A stretch of 64,000 bases of DNA, from positions 620,001-684,000 of the forward strand of contig NZ_BAABKV010000001.1 of the NCBI RefSeq assembly GCF_039544005.1, read 5' to 3'. Below, in pieces: positions 50,443 through 60,302 of the stretch. Under the pieces are notes generated by a model. That model did not search any database, was not told where the DNA came from, and was given only the letters and a program-made list of their open reading frames with translations. Both the position numbers and the translations under genes were made by a program. Numbering within the stretch: the stretch's first letter is position 1; every line of letters starts with the position of its first letter. The DNA is from Kitasatospora paranensis (GTDB lineage Bacteria > Actinomycetota > Actinomycetes > Streptomycetales > Streptomycetaceae).

Positions 50443-50462
50443 TGTCAAAGAGTACTTTGGCA
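50443..50462. promoter_or_regulatory. ArsR operator candidate
   Basis: TGTCAAAG, AGTA, CTTTGGCA: eight-base arms with one mismatch, just two bases upstream of the ArsR start codon. Binding here would block the operon's own transcription. Confidence 0.55.
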
Positions 50463-50705
50463 TTCATCATTGTCAACGTCTTCTTTGGCTTTCGTGGGGA
50501 TGCCGAGTTGCGCCGGCCGTTCGCGCGACGGTCCTCACATGTGCTGAGCTGGAGCGTTGGTGTCGGACCATCAGAGATCCGCCTCGGACTTCCACGCCGG
50601 CTCCGGACCGAGCCGAGCACCCAGGGCCGGACCCCGCCCCCGTCACGTACGGGCCATGTCACCACGGCAGCCCACGCCTTGCCGTCAACGCATATCCTGT
50701 TGCCC

Positions 50706-51299
50706 ATGACGCAAGAGGACGGTGAGCTGGACAGCCTGGTACGCAAGCGGATCCGCGCCCTGCGGGTGGCGCAGGGCTGGTCCTTGGAGGAACTGGCCTC
50801 CCGCGCCCGGGTCAGCCCGTCCACGCTCAGCCGGATCGAGAACGGCCGGCGCCGTCTCGCCCTGGACCAGCTCGTCACGCTCGCCCGGGCCCTGGACACC
50901 TCGCTGGACCAGCTCGTCGAGAACGCGGCCGACGACGTCATCATCAGCCCGACGATCGACGGGGCCCGCGGGCTCATGCGCTGGCCGATCAAGGCGGAGC
51001 CCGGCATGAGCGTGGTGCGCCAGCGCATGACGAACCCGCCGCCCGACAACCCCGGCCGCCTGCGCGCCCACCCGGGCCGGGAGTGGCTCGTCGTCCTGTC
51101 CGGCACCGCGGTCCTGCTGCTGGGCAACCGGCGCATCCGCGTGGAGACGAACCAGGCGGCGGAGTTCCCCACCATGCTGCCGCACGCCATCGGCGCCGAG
51201 GGCGGGCCCTGCGAGGTCCTGGGCATCTTCGACCGCGACGCCCGCCGTGGCCACCAACGCGGGGACGACGCCCAGGACAGCTCCCACCCCGCCCCGTGA
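50706..51299 (+). CDS. XRE-cupin transcriptional regulator
   Basis: 197 residues from ATG 50706. HTH_3 at residues ~10-65 (VRKRIRALRVAQGWSLEELA, SPSTLSRIENGRRRLALDQL) and cupin domain from ~100 (PGREWLVVLSGTAVLLLGNR, EFPTMLPHAIGAEGGPCEV). Such proteins sense a small ligand through the cupin. It is followed on the same strand by a metallo-beta-lactamase and PhzF-like gene, its likely targets. Confidence 0.9.
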   Translation: MTQEDGELDSLVRKRIRALRVAQGWSLEELASRARVSPSTLSRIENGRRRLALDQLVTLARALDTSLDQLVENAADDVIISPTIDGARGLMRWPIKAEPGMSVVRQRMTNPPPDNPGRLRAHPGREWLVVLSGTAVLLLGNRRIRVETNQAAEFPTMLPHAIGAEGGPCEVLGIFDRDARRGHQRGDDAQDSSHPAP

Positions 51300-51606
51300 C
51301 ACGCCGGTCCCCCACCGCCGCCGGCCGGGACGCCGCCGCCGGTGCGGTCGGCATCGACATCGAGGACCCCCGCGCCGGACGGCGGCCCCGGGGCCCCGGA
51401 CTCCCACCTGCGCCCCGGGGGCGGTCGGCCGGGGTGCGGACTTCCAGCTCGGCGGGGCCTGGCATGTCACACGGGCGTGGCTGCGGTGGGCAGTGAAGCG
51501 ACCCGACCGTCCGTGTTAGCGTTGCGGCGGAGGCTTGGATCTGCCTGCCCCGGACGAGATGTGCGCCGTACCCGGCCCGCCAAGACGACGCACTCGAGGA
51601 GACGTC

Positions 51607-52485
51607 ATGGGCGCACGCACCTGCCTGATCGACTTCACCGGAGAGGCCCTCAGCCCTCATGGACTGGACGTCCGGTGGATCCACGGATCACCGTCCGCCA
51701 AGCACAACACCGACCCGGACATCCAGGTCCATGCCTACGACGAGCACACGTTCGTCCTGCGGCAGAACATGGCGATCGACTACGAGGCGCCGTTCCTGTT
51801 CCTGTTCTTCGGCAACGCCCGGGCGGTGCTGATCGACACCGGGGCCACTGCATCGTCCGAGTTCTTCCCTCTGCGCCGAGCGGTCGACGAGCTCATCGAT
51901 TCCTGGCTCGCCCGTCACCCCCGGCACGGGTACCAACTGCTCGTGCTGCACACCCATCCGCACGGCGACCACATTGCGGGCGACGGCCAGTTCACCGATC
52001 GCCCTGACACCACGGTTGTCAGCGCGGAGCCGGCCACCGCCTGGCCGTACTTCGGATTCACCGACCACCCCGAAGCCGTGGCGCAGATCGACCTCGGGGG
52101 CCGAGTGCTGGAATGTCTGGCCACCCCGGGCCACCACGAGGCCGCCGTCACGTTCTACGACCCGTGGACCGGGTTCCTCCTGACCGGCGACACGGTCTAC
52201 CCCGGCCGCCTCTCCATCAAGGACTGGCAGGCATTCAGCCGGACGATCGATCGCTTGATCGACTTCTGCGACCGCCGGACGGTCACCCATGTACTCGGCT
52301 GCCACATCGAGATGACCCGGAAACCGGGCGTGGACTATCCCATCCGCGCCGTCTACCAGCCCGACGAGCCCCCACTGCAGATGACCACCGGCCACCTGCG
52401 TGACATCCGCGAGGCACTGAGGCAGGCCGGCGACCAGCCCAGCCACCGCGCCTTCCCGCTGTTCATCCTGTGCCCCGACGCATGA
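51607..52485 (+). CDS. Metallo-beta-lactamase-fold hydrolase, paralogue 2
   Basis: 292 residues from ATG 51607, CGAGGAGACG upstream. HTHPHGDHIAGDGQFTD, PGHHEAAVTFYD, GDTVYPGRLS, LGCHIEMTRKP give the full ligand set. Paralogue of 48890. ATGA overlap with the PhzF-like gene indicates an operon. Function not assigned. Confidence 0.88.
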   Translation: MGARTCLIDFTGEALSPHGLDVRWIHGSPSAKHNTDPDIQVHAYDEHTFVLRQNMAIDYEAPFLFLFFGNARAVLIDTGATASSEFFPLRRAVDELIDSWLARHPRHGYQLLVLHTHPHGDHIAGDGQFTDRPDTTVVSAEPATAWPYFGFTDHPEAVAQIDLGGRVLECLATPGHHEAAVTFYDPWTGFLLTGDTVYPGRLSIKDWQAFSRTIDRLIDFCDRRTVTHVLGCHIEMTRKPGVDYPIRAVYQPDEPPLQMTTGHLRDIREALRQAGDQPSHRAFPLFILCPDA

Positions 52486-53480
52486 GCGGCACGGACCAGA
52501 CCGGGCCCCGTCACGGCTCCCCGGCGGCGAGAACGGCAGACCGACGCGTGGTGCCGCAGGCCGGTGTCCGGGTCGTTCTCGGCTCGGCGTTCGTCGACCC
52601 CCGCGATCCGAACAACGGGCTGGGCAACCCCTTCGCTGTCGTCATCGGCGCCGACGTCGCAGCATTGAGCTCAGCCCAACGCCGGGATCTGGCCCGGCGC
52701 ACCGGCGCCCCCGAGACCGTCTTCGTCGATGCCGTCCGCCAACGGACCGGGCTTCAGAGCCCTTCCGGGTACGAGCTCGACCTGACCGTCCTGACACCGA
52801 CCGGGAAGGCACTCGGAGCGTGCGCCCACGGCTTCATCGGCACCGTGCACGCGCTCACCCAGACCGGGGCCATCACCGCAGGCCTTGACCTGCTGATCAC
52901 CACGCCGTCGGGCGGATCGGCACGGGCCTCGCTTGCCGGCGACGGCACGGTCATGCTTCAGTTCGACTCAAGTGAGCCCTTGATCGCGTACGGCCGCGCG
53001 CAGGCATTGGAGGAGATCTTCCACGTGCCGCTTCCGTCCCTGGCCGCCGGGCTGCCGGTCCTGTCCGTCGGCTCGCCCAAGTTGACCGTCGAGGTGGCAC
53101 CCGGCGCCTTCGCCCGACTGCAGCGACAACTGGGCGGTCTGGACTACGACCGGCTCATGGCCCTGCAGCGCGAGCTGAACGTCAACGGGATCCATCTGTT
53201 CTGCCGCAACGACATCACAGGTATGCCCGAACGCGCGATCCAGACGAACGCGTACCTCGGCCGGGATCTCGCCGTGGACCGGGCCACCGGCGTTTCAAGC
53301 GCGGCCCAGGTCAGCGCCGACCCCCGCATCCACGCAGGCCGACAGTTGCAGATCACCCAATACACCCAGACGGGCCGTTCGGCGGTCCTCACCCTGACCA
53401 AGGGGGAAGGACGCAGTGTCTGGGTGGGCGGTGCCGCGAGCCTCCTCGGTCACCACTCCGCACACCCTTGCTCTTCCTGA
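52482..53480 (+). CDS. PhzF-family isomerase-like protein
   Basis: 332 residues from ATG 52482 (ATGA overlap). NGLGNPFAVVIGADVAA and the catalytic-Glu region RTGAPETVFVDAVRQRTGL agree with PhzF/diaminopimelate-epimerase fold proteins; LTVLTPTGKALGACAHGFIG replaces the usual GHAT segment. A role in isomerising a metabolite made or opened by the adjacent metallohydrolase is possible (inference). Confidence 0.75.
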   Translation: MSGTDQTGPRHGSPAARTADRRVVPQAGVRVVLGSAFVDPRDPNNGLGNPFAVVIGADVAALSSAQRRDLARRTGAPETVFVDAVRQRTGLQSPSGYELDLTVLTPTGKALGACAHGFIGTVHALTQTGAITAGLDLLITTPSGGSARASLAGDGTVMLQFDSSEPLIAYGRAQALEEIFHVPLPSLAAGLPVLSVGSPKLTVEVAPGAFARLQRQLGGLDYDRLMALQRELNVNGIHLFCRNDITGMPERAIQTNAYLGRDLAVDRATGVSSAAQVSADPRIHAGRQLQITQYTQTGRSAVLTLTKGEGRSVWVGGAASLLGHHSAHPCSS

Positions 53481-53704
53481 CCCAGTCAGTTCGCTGCGCG
53501 GGCCGCACGGTCCGAGGCGCGCCGCAAGCAAGCATGCCCCCAGGGAACAGAATCAGATCCAATCGCTTGTCAATGTCGGTGGACCTGTTGCAGCAGCCGA
53601 CCCGCATCGATAGCTGACGCGGGGTGAGGTCGCGACGGCTGCCGATGCAGGGTGGCCCGGGCATGGTGACCGCCGGGGAGGCGGCCACCATGCGATCGCC
53701 GGTG

Positions 53705-53998
53705 TCAGTCGACGCCCTCTACGATCCGGAAGTCGCGCTCGACGCCGTCGGACAGAGCGGCCAGCGCCTCCTGGTAAGGCTCGCTCTCGCGCGCGGCGAC
53801 GGCCTGCTCGAAGCTGTCGAACTCGATCAGGACGGTGAATTCGGCGATTCCGTCGTCGTGTGCGACGACCCGGCTGCCACGGGAGAGGACCCGTCCGCCC
53901 GCGGCCCGGACGGCCGGACCGGCCAGCTTGCTGTAGGCAGCCATCTTCTCGGGGTCGGAGATGGTGCGGTAGACGCTGACCCAGTAGCCCTTGGCCAT
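53705..53998 (-). CDS. DUF1330 protein
   Basis: 97 residues from ATG 53998, GGAGG upstream. AKGYWVSVYRTISDPEKMAA and EFTVLIEFDSFEQAVAARES are typical of this dimeric alpha-beta barrel family, function unknown. A second member with weak similarity is at 60935. Confidence 0.88.
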   Translation of the reverse strand: MAKGYWVSVYRTISDPEKMAAYSKLAGPAVRAAGGRVLSRGSRVVAHDDGIAEFTVLIEFDSFEQAVAARESEPYQEALAALSDGVERDFRIVEGVD

Positions 53999-54054
53999 GG
54001 AAACCTCCAGGATGTCGAAGTTCTGTGCCGGCGTTCGCCGTTGACAGGACGAGC

Positions 54055-54165
54055 CTATGCGGGCGGGAGGGCCGGGGAGTCGCCGCAGAGCAGGGGTTGC
54101 AGGAGTGGAACGTACAGCTCGGCGACTTCGTCGGGGTCCGGCCGGGTGAGCCGGTCGGCACGTGA
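54055..54165 (-). pseudogene. C-terminal fragment resembling a TetR regulator
   Basis: A 36-codon frame ends DRLTRPDPDEVAELYVPLLQ, then PLLCGDSPALPPA and a TAG at 54055, preceded upstream by a stop. The acidic RPDPDEVAELYVPLL helix is like the C-terminus of TetR-type regulators. Nothing of the DNA-binding half is present. Confidence 0.4.
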
Positions 54166-54293
54166 TCACCCAGCCCGGCCCCTGACCCTCACGCTGACGC
54201 CCGACCCACCAACCTCACCCAACCCACTCACGATCCGGATATCAACGCGTGCATCGCCCTCTCGGATCCGTCAGGCAATGCCGGCTGCGCCGA

Positions 54294-54707
54294 TCACGAT
54301 CCCGTCTGCGGCCCGAGCTCCTCGCCCGGCGGGATGAAAGTGTCGGCACTGTCGGCGTCCTCGACATGGCCGTACGCGTCGACCGTGATGGCCGTCGCCC
54401 GCCCCTTCGACGTGATGAGCCACGCGAGGACCTGCTCGGTCAGCGGGGTTCCGCCGGGACCTTGGTCCGTCCAGTGAGCCCGCCATCCCCCGCCGGGCAC
54501 GGCGGCGACGACCTGGTCGGCCGGCTCCAGATGGGAGAAGTCCTCATAGTCCGTCACCGGACGAAGGGCTCCGCGCTTCCGGTCGACGACCAGCGCCGCC
54601 CCGGTGGGCCGGTCCCAGCCCTCCACACGCAGCATGCGACCGATCTCGGTCTCGGTGCCGTTGAAGATCGCTGTCCAGCCGGTCTGATTGAAGTAACGGA
54701 GATCCAC
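54294..54707 (-). CDS. Hypothetical protein, 137 residues
   Basis: ATG 54707. Contains YFNQTGWTAIFNGTETEIGR and LVVDRKRGALRPVTDYEDF. No membrane segment or known motif. The start is 14 bases from a LacI remnant on the other strand. Confidence 0.6.
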   Translation of the reverse strand: MDLRYFNQTGWTAIFNGTETEIGRMLRVEGWDRPTGAALVVDRKRGALRPVTDYEDFSHLEPADQVVAAVPGGGWRAHWTDQGPGGTPLTEQVLAWLITSKGRATAITVDAYGHVEDADSADTFIPPGEELGPQTGS

Positions 54708-54727
54708 AGCCCCATCATCTCGAACAG

Positions 54728-54985
54728 CGAAGGGCGGCCGTGCTCCGGGCCGCCCACGAACGCGGCCTGCGGGTGCCGGAGGACCTGTCGATCGCGGGCT
54801 TCGACGACGTCTACCTCAGCAGCACCGTCCCGATGCTCACCACCGTCCGGCAGCCGCTCGGGGAACTCGGCCGGATGGTCAGCCTGCTGATCCGCCTGAT
54901 GGAGGGTCACGCCGTCGAGACCCTGCACGTCGAACGCGCCACCGAGCTCGTCGCCCGGGGCTCCACCGGTCCCGTCCCACCGCGC
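54728..54985 (+). pseudogene. LacI-family regulator remnant (C-terminus only)
   Basis: Reads LRAAHERGLRVPEDLSIAGF, DDVYLSSTVPMLTTVRQPLG, GRMVSLLIRLMEG and TELVARGST: the effector-binding C-terminus of LacI regulators. No HTH or N-terminal half, and upstream is an unrelated gene on the other strand. Truncated remnant. Confidence 0.75.
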
Positions 54986-55050
54986 CGAGTGCAGCGTGCG
55001 GCCGGTGGACGTCCGGCAGACCCTCGGCCCGTGCGCGACGCGCCGCCGGG

Positions 55051-55570
55051 TCAGGCGCAGTCGCCCGGGTGGCGGACGTCCTGCTCGACGACGGCCTCCC
55101 ATCGGGCGAGCAGGGCTTCGTCGTCGAGCAATTGCTCCCGAGCCAGGTCCGTCCGCTCACGCCAGGCCCTGGTGCGCTCGGCGGTGAGTCCGTCCGGGTC
55201 GCGGATGCCGGCTCGGGGTGCGCACCCGGGTCGGTCGAGGTGGTCACTGCACGTCCGGAGCGGTTCGGCGCCGATCGCGGGGCACGGGCAGCCGGCCACG
55301 CCGCACAGGGCGTCGTCGCGGCCGGTGACGTCGATGCGGTACCGGTGTCCGCCGACCCGCAGCACGGAGCGCACCACACCGCCGCTCTCGGCCACCACCC
55401 ACGCACGTTCCGGGCGCGGCGACGGTCTGCCGTCCGCGCGCTCCCGGGCCCGCCGCCCACAGGGCGATCACCGCCTCCAGCGACAGGGTGGTGGTGCCGT
55501 CCGCCTCGTTGGGCAGGTCGGCGTGACCGTCGGCGAGGACCGCTTCCAGCAGCGTCCGCAGTGATTCCAT
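55051..55570 (-). CDS. Hypothetical cysteine-containing protein, frame-shifted
   Basis: About 172 residues. N-terminus MESLRTLLEAVLADGHADLP then, in another frame, WVVAESGGVVRSVLRVGGHR, CGVAGCPCPAIGAEPL and RTCSDHLDRPGC. The break near 55446-55452 needs two bases added (or one removed). The CxxxxCxC and CxxH-like pattern suggests metal binding, but the family is not recognised. Confidence 0.55.
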
Positions 55571-55758
55571 GGAGCCGCAGCGTAGACCCGGTGAGGCAAT
55601 CCTAGCCTTACCTCCCGGCTGATTCTCACGTTCGCCCGGCCGGCCCGACGCGTCCGCCGGGATCGATCGGGACGGAGCGGGGTCGACCGGGATCGCGCAG
55701 GATTCCCGCCGCGCGCCGACGGGCCGTCCGGGCGGCGGCCGGGCCCTATGCTGCCCGC

Positions 55759-56358
55759 ATGGGCGATGACCGAGCTGAACGGGTACGCACGCAGGAGTTC
55801 TTCGGGGCGCGGGCGGCGGGGTGGGACGCGAAGTTCCCCGATGACGCGCCGCGCTACGCGGACGCCATCGCCGAGGTGTCGCCCGGCTACGGCGGCTTCG
55901 TCATCGACGCGGGCTGCGGCACGGGACGGGCTCTGCCGCTGCTGCGGGCCTCGGTCGGGCCGTCCGGCACGGTGCTCGGCGTCGACCTCACCCCGGAGAT
56001 GCTCCTGCAGGCGTCCGCGCACCGCGCCGACGCGGCCCTGGTGCTGGCGGACTGCGCGCGGCTGCCGCTGCGCGACGGTGTCGCCGACCTGGTCTTCGGC
56101 GCGGGGCTGATCTCCCACCTGTCCGGCCCCGCGGACGGCCTGCGCGAACTCGCCCGGGTCTGCAGGCCAGGCGGCCGCCTCGCGCTCTTCCATCCGATCG
56201 GCCGGGCCGCGCTCGCCGCCCGGCACGGGCGGGAGATCACCCCGGACGACCTGCGGGCCGAAGCCAACCTCCGCCCGCTGCTCGCGGCTTCGGGCTGGCG
56301 AATGACCGCCTTCACGGACGCCGACGACCGCTACCTCGCGGTGGCCGAGCGCGTCTGA
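55759..56358 (+). CDS. SAM-dependent methyltransferase
   Basis: 199 residues from ATG 55759. Class I Rossmann motif FVIDAGCGTGRALPLLRASV, motif II LGVDLTPEMLLQAS, motif III ADCARLPLRDGVADLVFG. Methyltransferase_11 type; substrate unknown. Confidence 0.9.
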   Translation: MGDDRAERVRTQEFFGARAAGWDAKFPDDAPRYADAIAEVSPGYGGFVIDAGCGTGRALPLLRASVGPSGTVLGVDLTPEMLLQASAHRADAALVLADCARLPLRDGVADLVFGAGLISHLSGPADGLRELARVCRPGGRLALFHPIGRAALAARHGREITPDDLRAEANLRPLLAASGWRMTAFTDADDRYLAVAERV

Positions 56359-56467
56359 CCCCCGGCCGGCCTCCCCGGCCGCGCCCGCGCGAGCGGGGCC
56401 CACGGGCCCTCGGCGCCCACCACCGGCCGCACCCGGCGTGCGACGGCGAACCCCGGATCGGAGCAGC

Positions 56468-56962
56468 ATGAACAGTCCCACGCCCGACACCACGGCCGGT
56501 GCCCCGGAGCCGGAACTCGTGGATCTCCGCCCGGCGACGACGGCCGTGGTCCGCGGCGTCGTGCCGATGTCCGATCTCCGGGACTTCTTCGACACCTCCT
56601 TCGGCGCCCTCGCCCGCACCGTCCAGGCGCAGCGGATCACCCTCCTGAGCCCCGCCTTCGGCCTCTACCGCGGGACACCCGGGGCGACCGTGGACCTGGA
56701 GGTCGGGTTCGTCACGGACGGGGAGGTCCGTCCCGAGGCCGGGGTCGTGGTCGGGTCGCTCCCCGGTGGCCGGGCCGCACGGCTGACGCACGCCGGGTCG
56801 TTCGACGGCCTCGGCGCCTCCTGGGAGCGCCTGCGCTCCTGGCTGCAGGCGCAGGGACTGCGGGCCGGCGAGGACCGCTGGGAAACCTACGTCACACAGC
56901 CGTCCCCGGACATGGATCCGGCCGACCTGCGGACCCTGCTCAGCTGGCCGGTCGCGGACTGA
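56468..56962 (+). CDS. GyrI-like effector-binding protein
   Basis: 164 residues from ATG 56468. Effector domain pattern PATTAVVRGVVPMSDLRDFF, YRGTPGATVDLEVGF, LPGGRAARLTHAGSFDGLGA and DRWETYVTQPSPDMDPADLR. SHV/GyrI-like folds bind small molecules or inhibit gyrase. Confidence 0.87.
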   Translation: MNSPTPDTTAGAPEPELVDLRPATTAVVRGVVPMSDLRDFFDTSFGALARTVQAQRITLLSPAFGLYRGTPGATVDLEVGFVTDGEVRPEAGVVVGSLPGGRAARLTHAGSFDGLGASWERLRSWLQAQGLRAGEDRWETYVTQPSPDMDPADLRTLLSWPVAD

Positions 56963-56985
56963 CGGAAGGGGGACGGGCCCCGGTC

Positions 56986-57675
56986 CTACGACGCGGTGCC
57001 CCAGCCCGGGACGGTCGGCAGGACCTGCTCGGCGATCCGGAGCAGCACATCGGCGTCCGGCGCGACGTCGTCCTGGCGCCAGACGGCGATCTCGTACGTC
57101 CCGTCACCGCCGGCGTGCGGGTCCTGCGCGACGACCAGGTGGTGCGCGAGGCCGCCCGGCCGCGTCCCGGGCTTCGCGCCGCCGGCCAGGAGGGCCACGG
57201 TGCCGGCCGAGTAGGTCGCCGCGGGACGGCCGAGCACGGACGTCCGCTCGGCGAACAGGCCCGGGAAGAAGGAAAGGTCCTCGACGGAGGAGTGGGGGTC
57301 GTGGGAGATCCGCACGCAGACCGCACCGATCTGGATCTGCGCGGAGGCGTCGAACTCCTTCGTCCCGTCGGCGAAGGTGATCTGTCCGCCCCCGGACTGC
57401 GCGATCGAGACGTGGTCGTCCGGCATGCCGAGCAGGGCGGGCAGGTCGGGGCGGTTGAGCGCGGCGCACAGCGCGGGGTACTCGGGCGAGTCGTCGGCCC
57501 TCGGCGTGTTGCACGGAGCGGGCTTCGCGGTCGGGGCGGACGATCCGCCGAACACCCTGGTCCCCCACACGCCGGCCACGGCACAGACCGTCAGCAGCAC
57601 CGCTGCCAGCACCTGCACGCTCGCGGTGCTGCCCTTCGGGGATGTCGCGGGCTCGCGCCCGTCGTTGTCGATCAC
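56986..57675 (-). CDS. DUF6215 membrane-anchored protein
   Basis: About 229 residues from GTG 57675. One N-terminal membrane helix (VQVLAAVLLTVCAVAGVWG), then CNTPRADDSPEYPALCAALN and RPDLPALLGMPDDHVSIAQS, ending YEIAVWRQDDVAPDADVLLR and EQVLPTVPGW, as in streptomycete DUF6215 proteins. Surface-anchored; function unknown. Confidence 0.78.
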   Translation of the reverse strand: MIDNDGREPATSPKGSTASVQVLAAVLLTVCAVAGVWGTRVFGGSSAPTAKPAPCNTPRADDSPEYPALCAALNRPDLPALLGMPDDHVSIAQSGGGQITFADGTKEFDASAQIQIGAVCVRISHDPHSSVEDLSFFPGLFAERTSVLGRPAATYSAGTVALLAGGAKPGTRPGGLAHHLVVAQDPHAGGDGTYEIAVWRQDDVAPDADVLLRIAEQVLPTVPGWGTAS

Positions 57676-57800
57676 CGGCGGAGCGTATCCCGGGGGCGGA
57701 CACGGGCGGGAGCCAATTTCGGCGCCCCGCCGAACAGGTCCGACCCCGGCGCAGGGCGCCGGGGTCGGACCGTCGTGCCGTACGGGATCCCTGGAAGGAC

Positions 57801-59756
57801 CTAGCGGCGGAACGGGAAGCCGAAGGAGGCCACGTAGCCGGGGGCCGGTGTGCCGACTCCGGTCACGTCGTCGTAGCCGCGGACGGCGTTCAACGAACTG
57901 TCCATGCCGAGGCTGCGGACGGACGTGCGGGTGCCGCCCGCCGCGTCGACACCGTTCGCGTAGTCGACCCGGGCCACGGCGAGGCTGTGACCGGCGCCGA
58001 GCGGCTGGTCCGTCACGTCGTGGAGCAGCCGGGTGTTGTAGCGGGCGTAGATCGACGGGTTGGCGAAGCCGATCGGGACGCGGCGGGCCTGCTGGGCGAG
58101 CGCCTGAACGCCGGCGATCACGGGCGAGGCGAGCGACGTGCCGCCGATGCGGTACTCGTCGTAGCTGACCGTCCCGTCCGGCCAGGACTGCGTCTGCCCC
58201 ATCAGGAAGCCGGTGTTGGGGTCGGCGACGGCCGCGATGTCCGGCACCGTGCGCAACCGGGTGGAGCCGTTGGCCTTGGCCAGCGTGTCCGGCACGACGC
58301 CGCGCTGGTAGAACGGCTGCTTGACGATGGCGCTCGTACCGCCGCCAGCGCCGCCGGTGAACGCACCGGGGAAGTCCGTCCAGCTCGCACCGTCGTCCGA
58401 CAGCAGGGCCTTCCGGGTGCCCCAGCCCGTCTCGAACTGGTAGGTGTCGCCGCGGCCGACCGCCAGCGAGGTGCCGCCGACGGCCGTCACCCAGGCCGAG
58501 TTGGTGGGGCTGTCGACCTGCTTCTTCCCGGTGTTGTCGAGCTCGTCGCCGTTGTCGCCGGAGGAGAAGTAGAAGCCGATGCCCTCGACGGCGCCGAGCT
58601 TGAAGGTCTGGTCGTACGCCGCCGCGCTGTCCGGGGTCTCGTTGCCCTCGATGTCGCCCCACGAGTTGGAGACGATGTCGGCCAGCCGGTGGTCGACGAT
58701 CTTGGTCAGGGCGTCCAGCAGGTCGGAGTCGTTGCAGGACGCGGCGCCGACGTAGACGATGTTCGCCTCGGGGGCGACCGCGTGCACCGCCTCGACGTCG
58801 AGTGACTGCTCCCCGTACCAGCCGGATCCACCGCAGTCGTCCACGCTGTTGTAGGAGTCGGGGAGGACCTCGGTGTACTGGCCCTTGCGGTAGGCGCGGT
58901 CACCGTTGCGCTTGGCGTAGGTGCTCGCGTCGGCCGCCATCGTCGGCGAGGCGTAGGCGTCGGTGATCGCGACGGTCACGCCCTTGCCGGTGTACCCCTC
59001 CGCGCCGTACGCCGCCCGCAGCTGACGGCCCGTGTAGCCGTGCACGGCATAGGGGATCTTGGCGCCGTTGACGGAGGGCAGGCCGGACGCGGTGTTCGAG
59101 CCGAAGTACGTCGAGTACGGCCCGGCGTTGCGGAAGCCGTCCCCGGGACCGGGCAGGGTGTCCTGCGGCTTCGCCCGGCGCGGCGCGCCGTCGAGGCCGG
59201 TCACGGTGAGGACGGCGCCGGCCACCGCCGCGGGGGCGGAGGCCGCACGGTCGGGCGCCCGGTACGTCCGGCCGTCCTTGCGGTAGTCGTGCAGCGAGGT
59301 CGAGAACGCCCGCTGCACGGCCGCCGCATCACCCGCCACCGCGATGTAGTGCTGGGTCGTGCCGGTCACGGTCAGGCCGGAGGCGCGCAGCCAGCCGGTG
59401 ACCGCCGCGATCTGCTCCTGCGTCGCACCGAACCGCTCCTGGGCCTGCTGCGCCGTCAGGTACGAGCCGTACTGCGGCGACTGCGGGTCGGAGACCGCTT
59501 CCGCGAACGCGGTCAGGCCCTTCGCGTCGCGGCCGGCCAGGTACACGCGGGCCTCGACCCGGGCGGACGCGGCCGTGCTGCCCTGGTCGGCGGCCGCGGC
59601 CGTCCACGCGGGCTTCGTCCCCTCCAGGGCGACCCGGTCCCCGGGAACGCCGTCGGCGTACGCGGACGGAACACCGAGGGTCAACGCTCCGGCGAGCAGC
59701 GACATCGCTGCCACCACACTCCGTCCGGCGCTCCGCCGGGTGACACCTGCTGCCAT
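57801..59756 (-). CDS. Secreted S53 sedolisin-type peptidase
   Basis: 651 residues from ATG 59756 with a Sec/Tat-like leader (RRSAGRSVVAAMSLLAGALT, cleavage after AYA). Pro-kumamolisin activation domain ~residues 30-200, then the catalytic domain: Glu and Asp in GEQSLDVEAVHAVAP, oxyanion Asp in FYFSSGDNGDELDN and Ser in GGTSLASPVIAG. A Ca-site-like DVTGVGTPAPGY near the end. Acid-active extracellular endopeptidase expected. Confidence 0.93.
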   Translation of the reverse strand: MAAGVTRRSAGRSVVAAMSLLAGALTLGVPSAYADGVPGDRVALEGTKPAWTAAAADQGSTAASARVEARVYLAGRDAKGLTAFAEAVSDPQSPQYGSYLTAQQAQERFGATQEQIAAVTGWLRASGLTVTGTTQHYIAVAGDAAAVQRAFSTSLHDYRKDGRTYRAPDRAASAPAAVAGAVLTVTGLDGAPRRAKPQDTLPGPGDGFRNAGPYSTYFGSNTASGLPSVNGAKIPYAVHGYTGRQLRAAYGAEGYTGKGVTVAITDAYASPTMAADASTYAKRNGDRAYRKGQYTEVLPDSYNSVDDCGGSGWYGEQSLDVEAVHAVAPEANIVYVGAASCNDSDLLDALTKIVDHRLADIVSNSWGDIEGNETPDSAAAYDQTFKLGAVEGIGFYFSSGDNGDELDNTGKKQVDSPTNSAWVTAVGGTSLAVGRGDTYQFETGWGTRKALLSDDGASWTDFPGAFTGGAGGGTSAIVKQPFYQRGVVPDTLAKANGSTRLRTVPDIAAVADPNTGFLMGQTQSWPDGTVSYDEYRIGGTSLASPVIAGVQALAQQARRVPIGFANPSIYARYNTRLLHDVTDQPLGAGHSLAVARVDYANGVDAAGGTRTSVRSLGMDSSLNAVRGYDDVTGVGTPAPGYVASFGFPFRR

Positions 59757-60302
59757 GGAACCCCCACGTGGAATGGTCGGCGGTGGGTGGGCATGCTGCC
59801 GAGCGCACGTCGCACGGCCCGTGCAGGCGCACGGATGGGTGTGTCGCCCACCACATCACTCTTGTCAGGCTCGGATCATAGGCGCGAGCTGTCGGATTCT
59901 CAGGCCTTTTGAGGAATGTTGATCACATCAGCATCAGCCATGGAGTGATGACGATAGGCCAGGAGATCGCCGGGGCGGATCAAGCGCGCAGAAGTCGGCG
60001 CGCGTGAGCCCCGAGCGGAGCAGGAGGGCGGGCGCAGAGGGGGTGGCGACTCAGTGGTGATGACCTGTCAGTTCGAGAGCCCGGCGTCGCGGATCGCTGT
60101 GGCGGACGTGGGCCGTGGGGCCGCGGGCCGAGCGCGCGGCGGTGTCCCCGCTTCGCCGCGCCTCAGGTCGGGGCGGGCCGCTGGGCAGCAGCGGGATCGC
60201 ATTCGCGACGCACTGCCGGCGATCGTCGGCCGGGCCCCGCCGGCGCAGGACATCAGGGGCGGGCCGAGGCGTCGGTGACGAACCGTCACCGGGATGCCAA
60301 AA
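59757..60302. other. 546-bp intergenic region upstream of the sedolisin gene
   Basis: No convincing gene. Short frames here are Arg/Gly/Pro-rich and lack ribosome-binding sites. It should contain the sedolisin promoter at its left end; the AT-rich stretch near 59920-59950 is the likeliest place. Confidence 0.4.
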
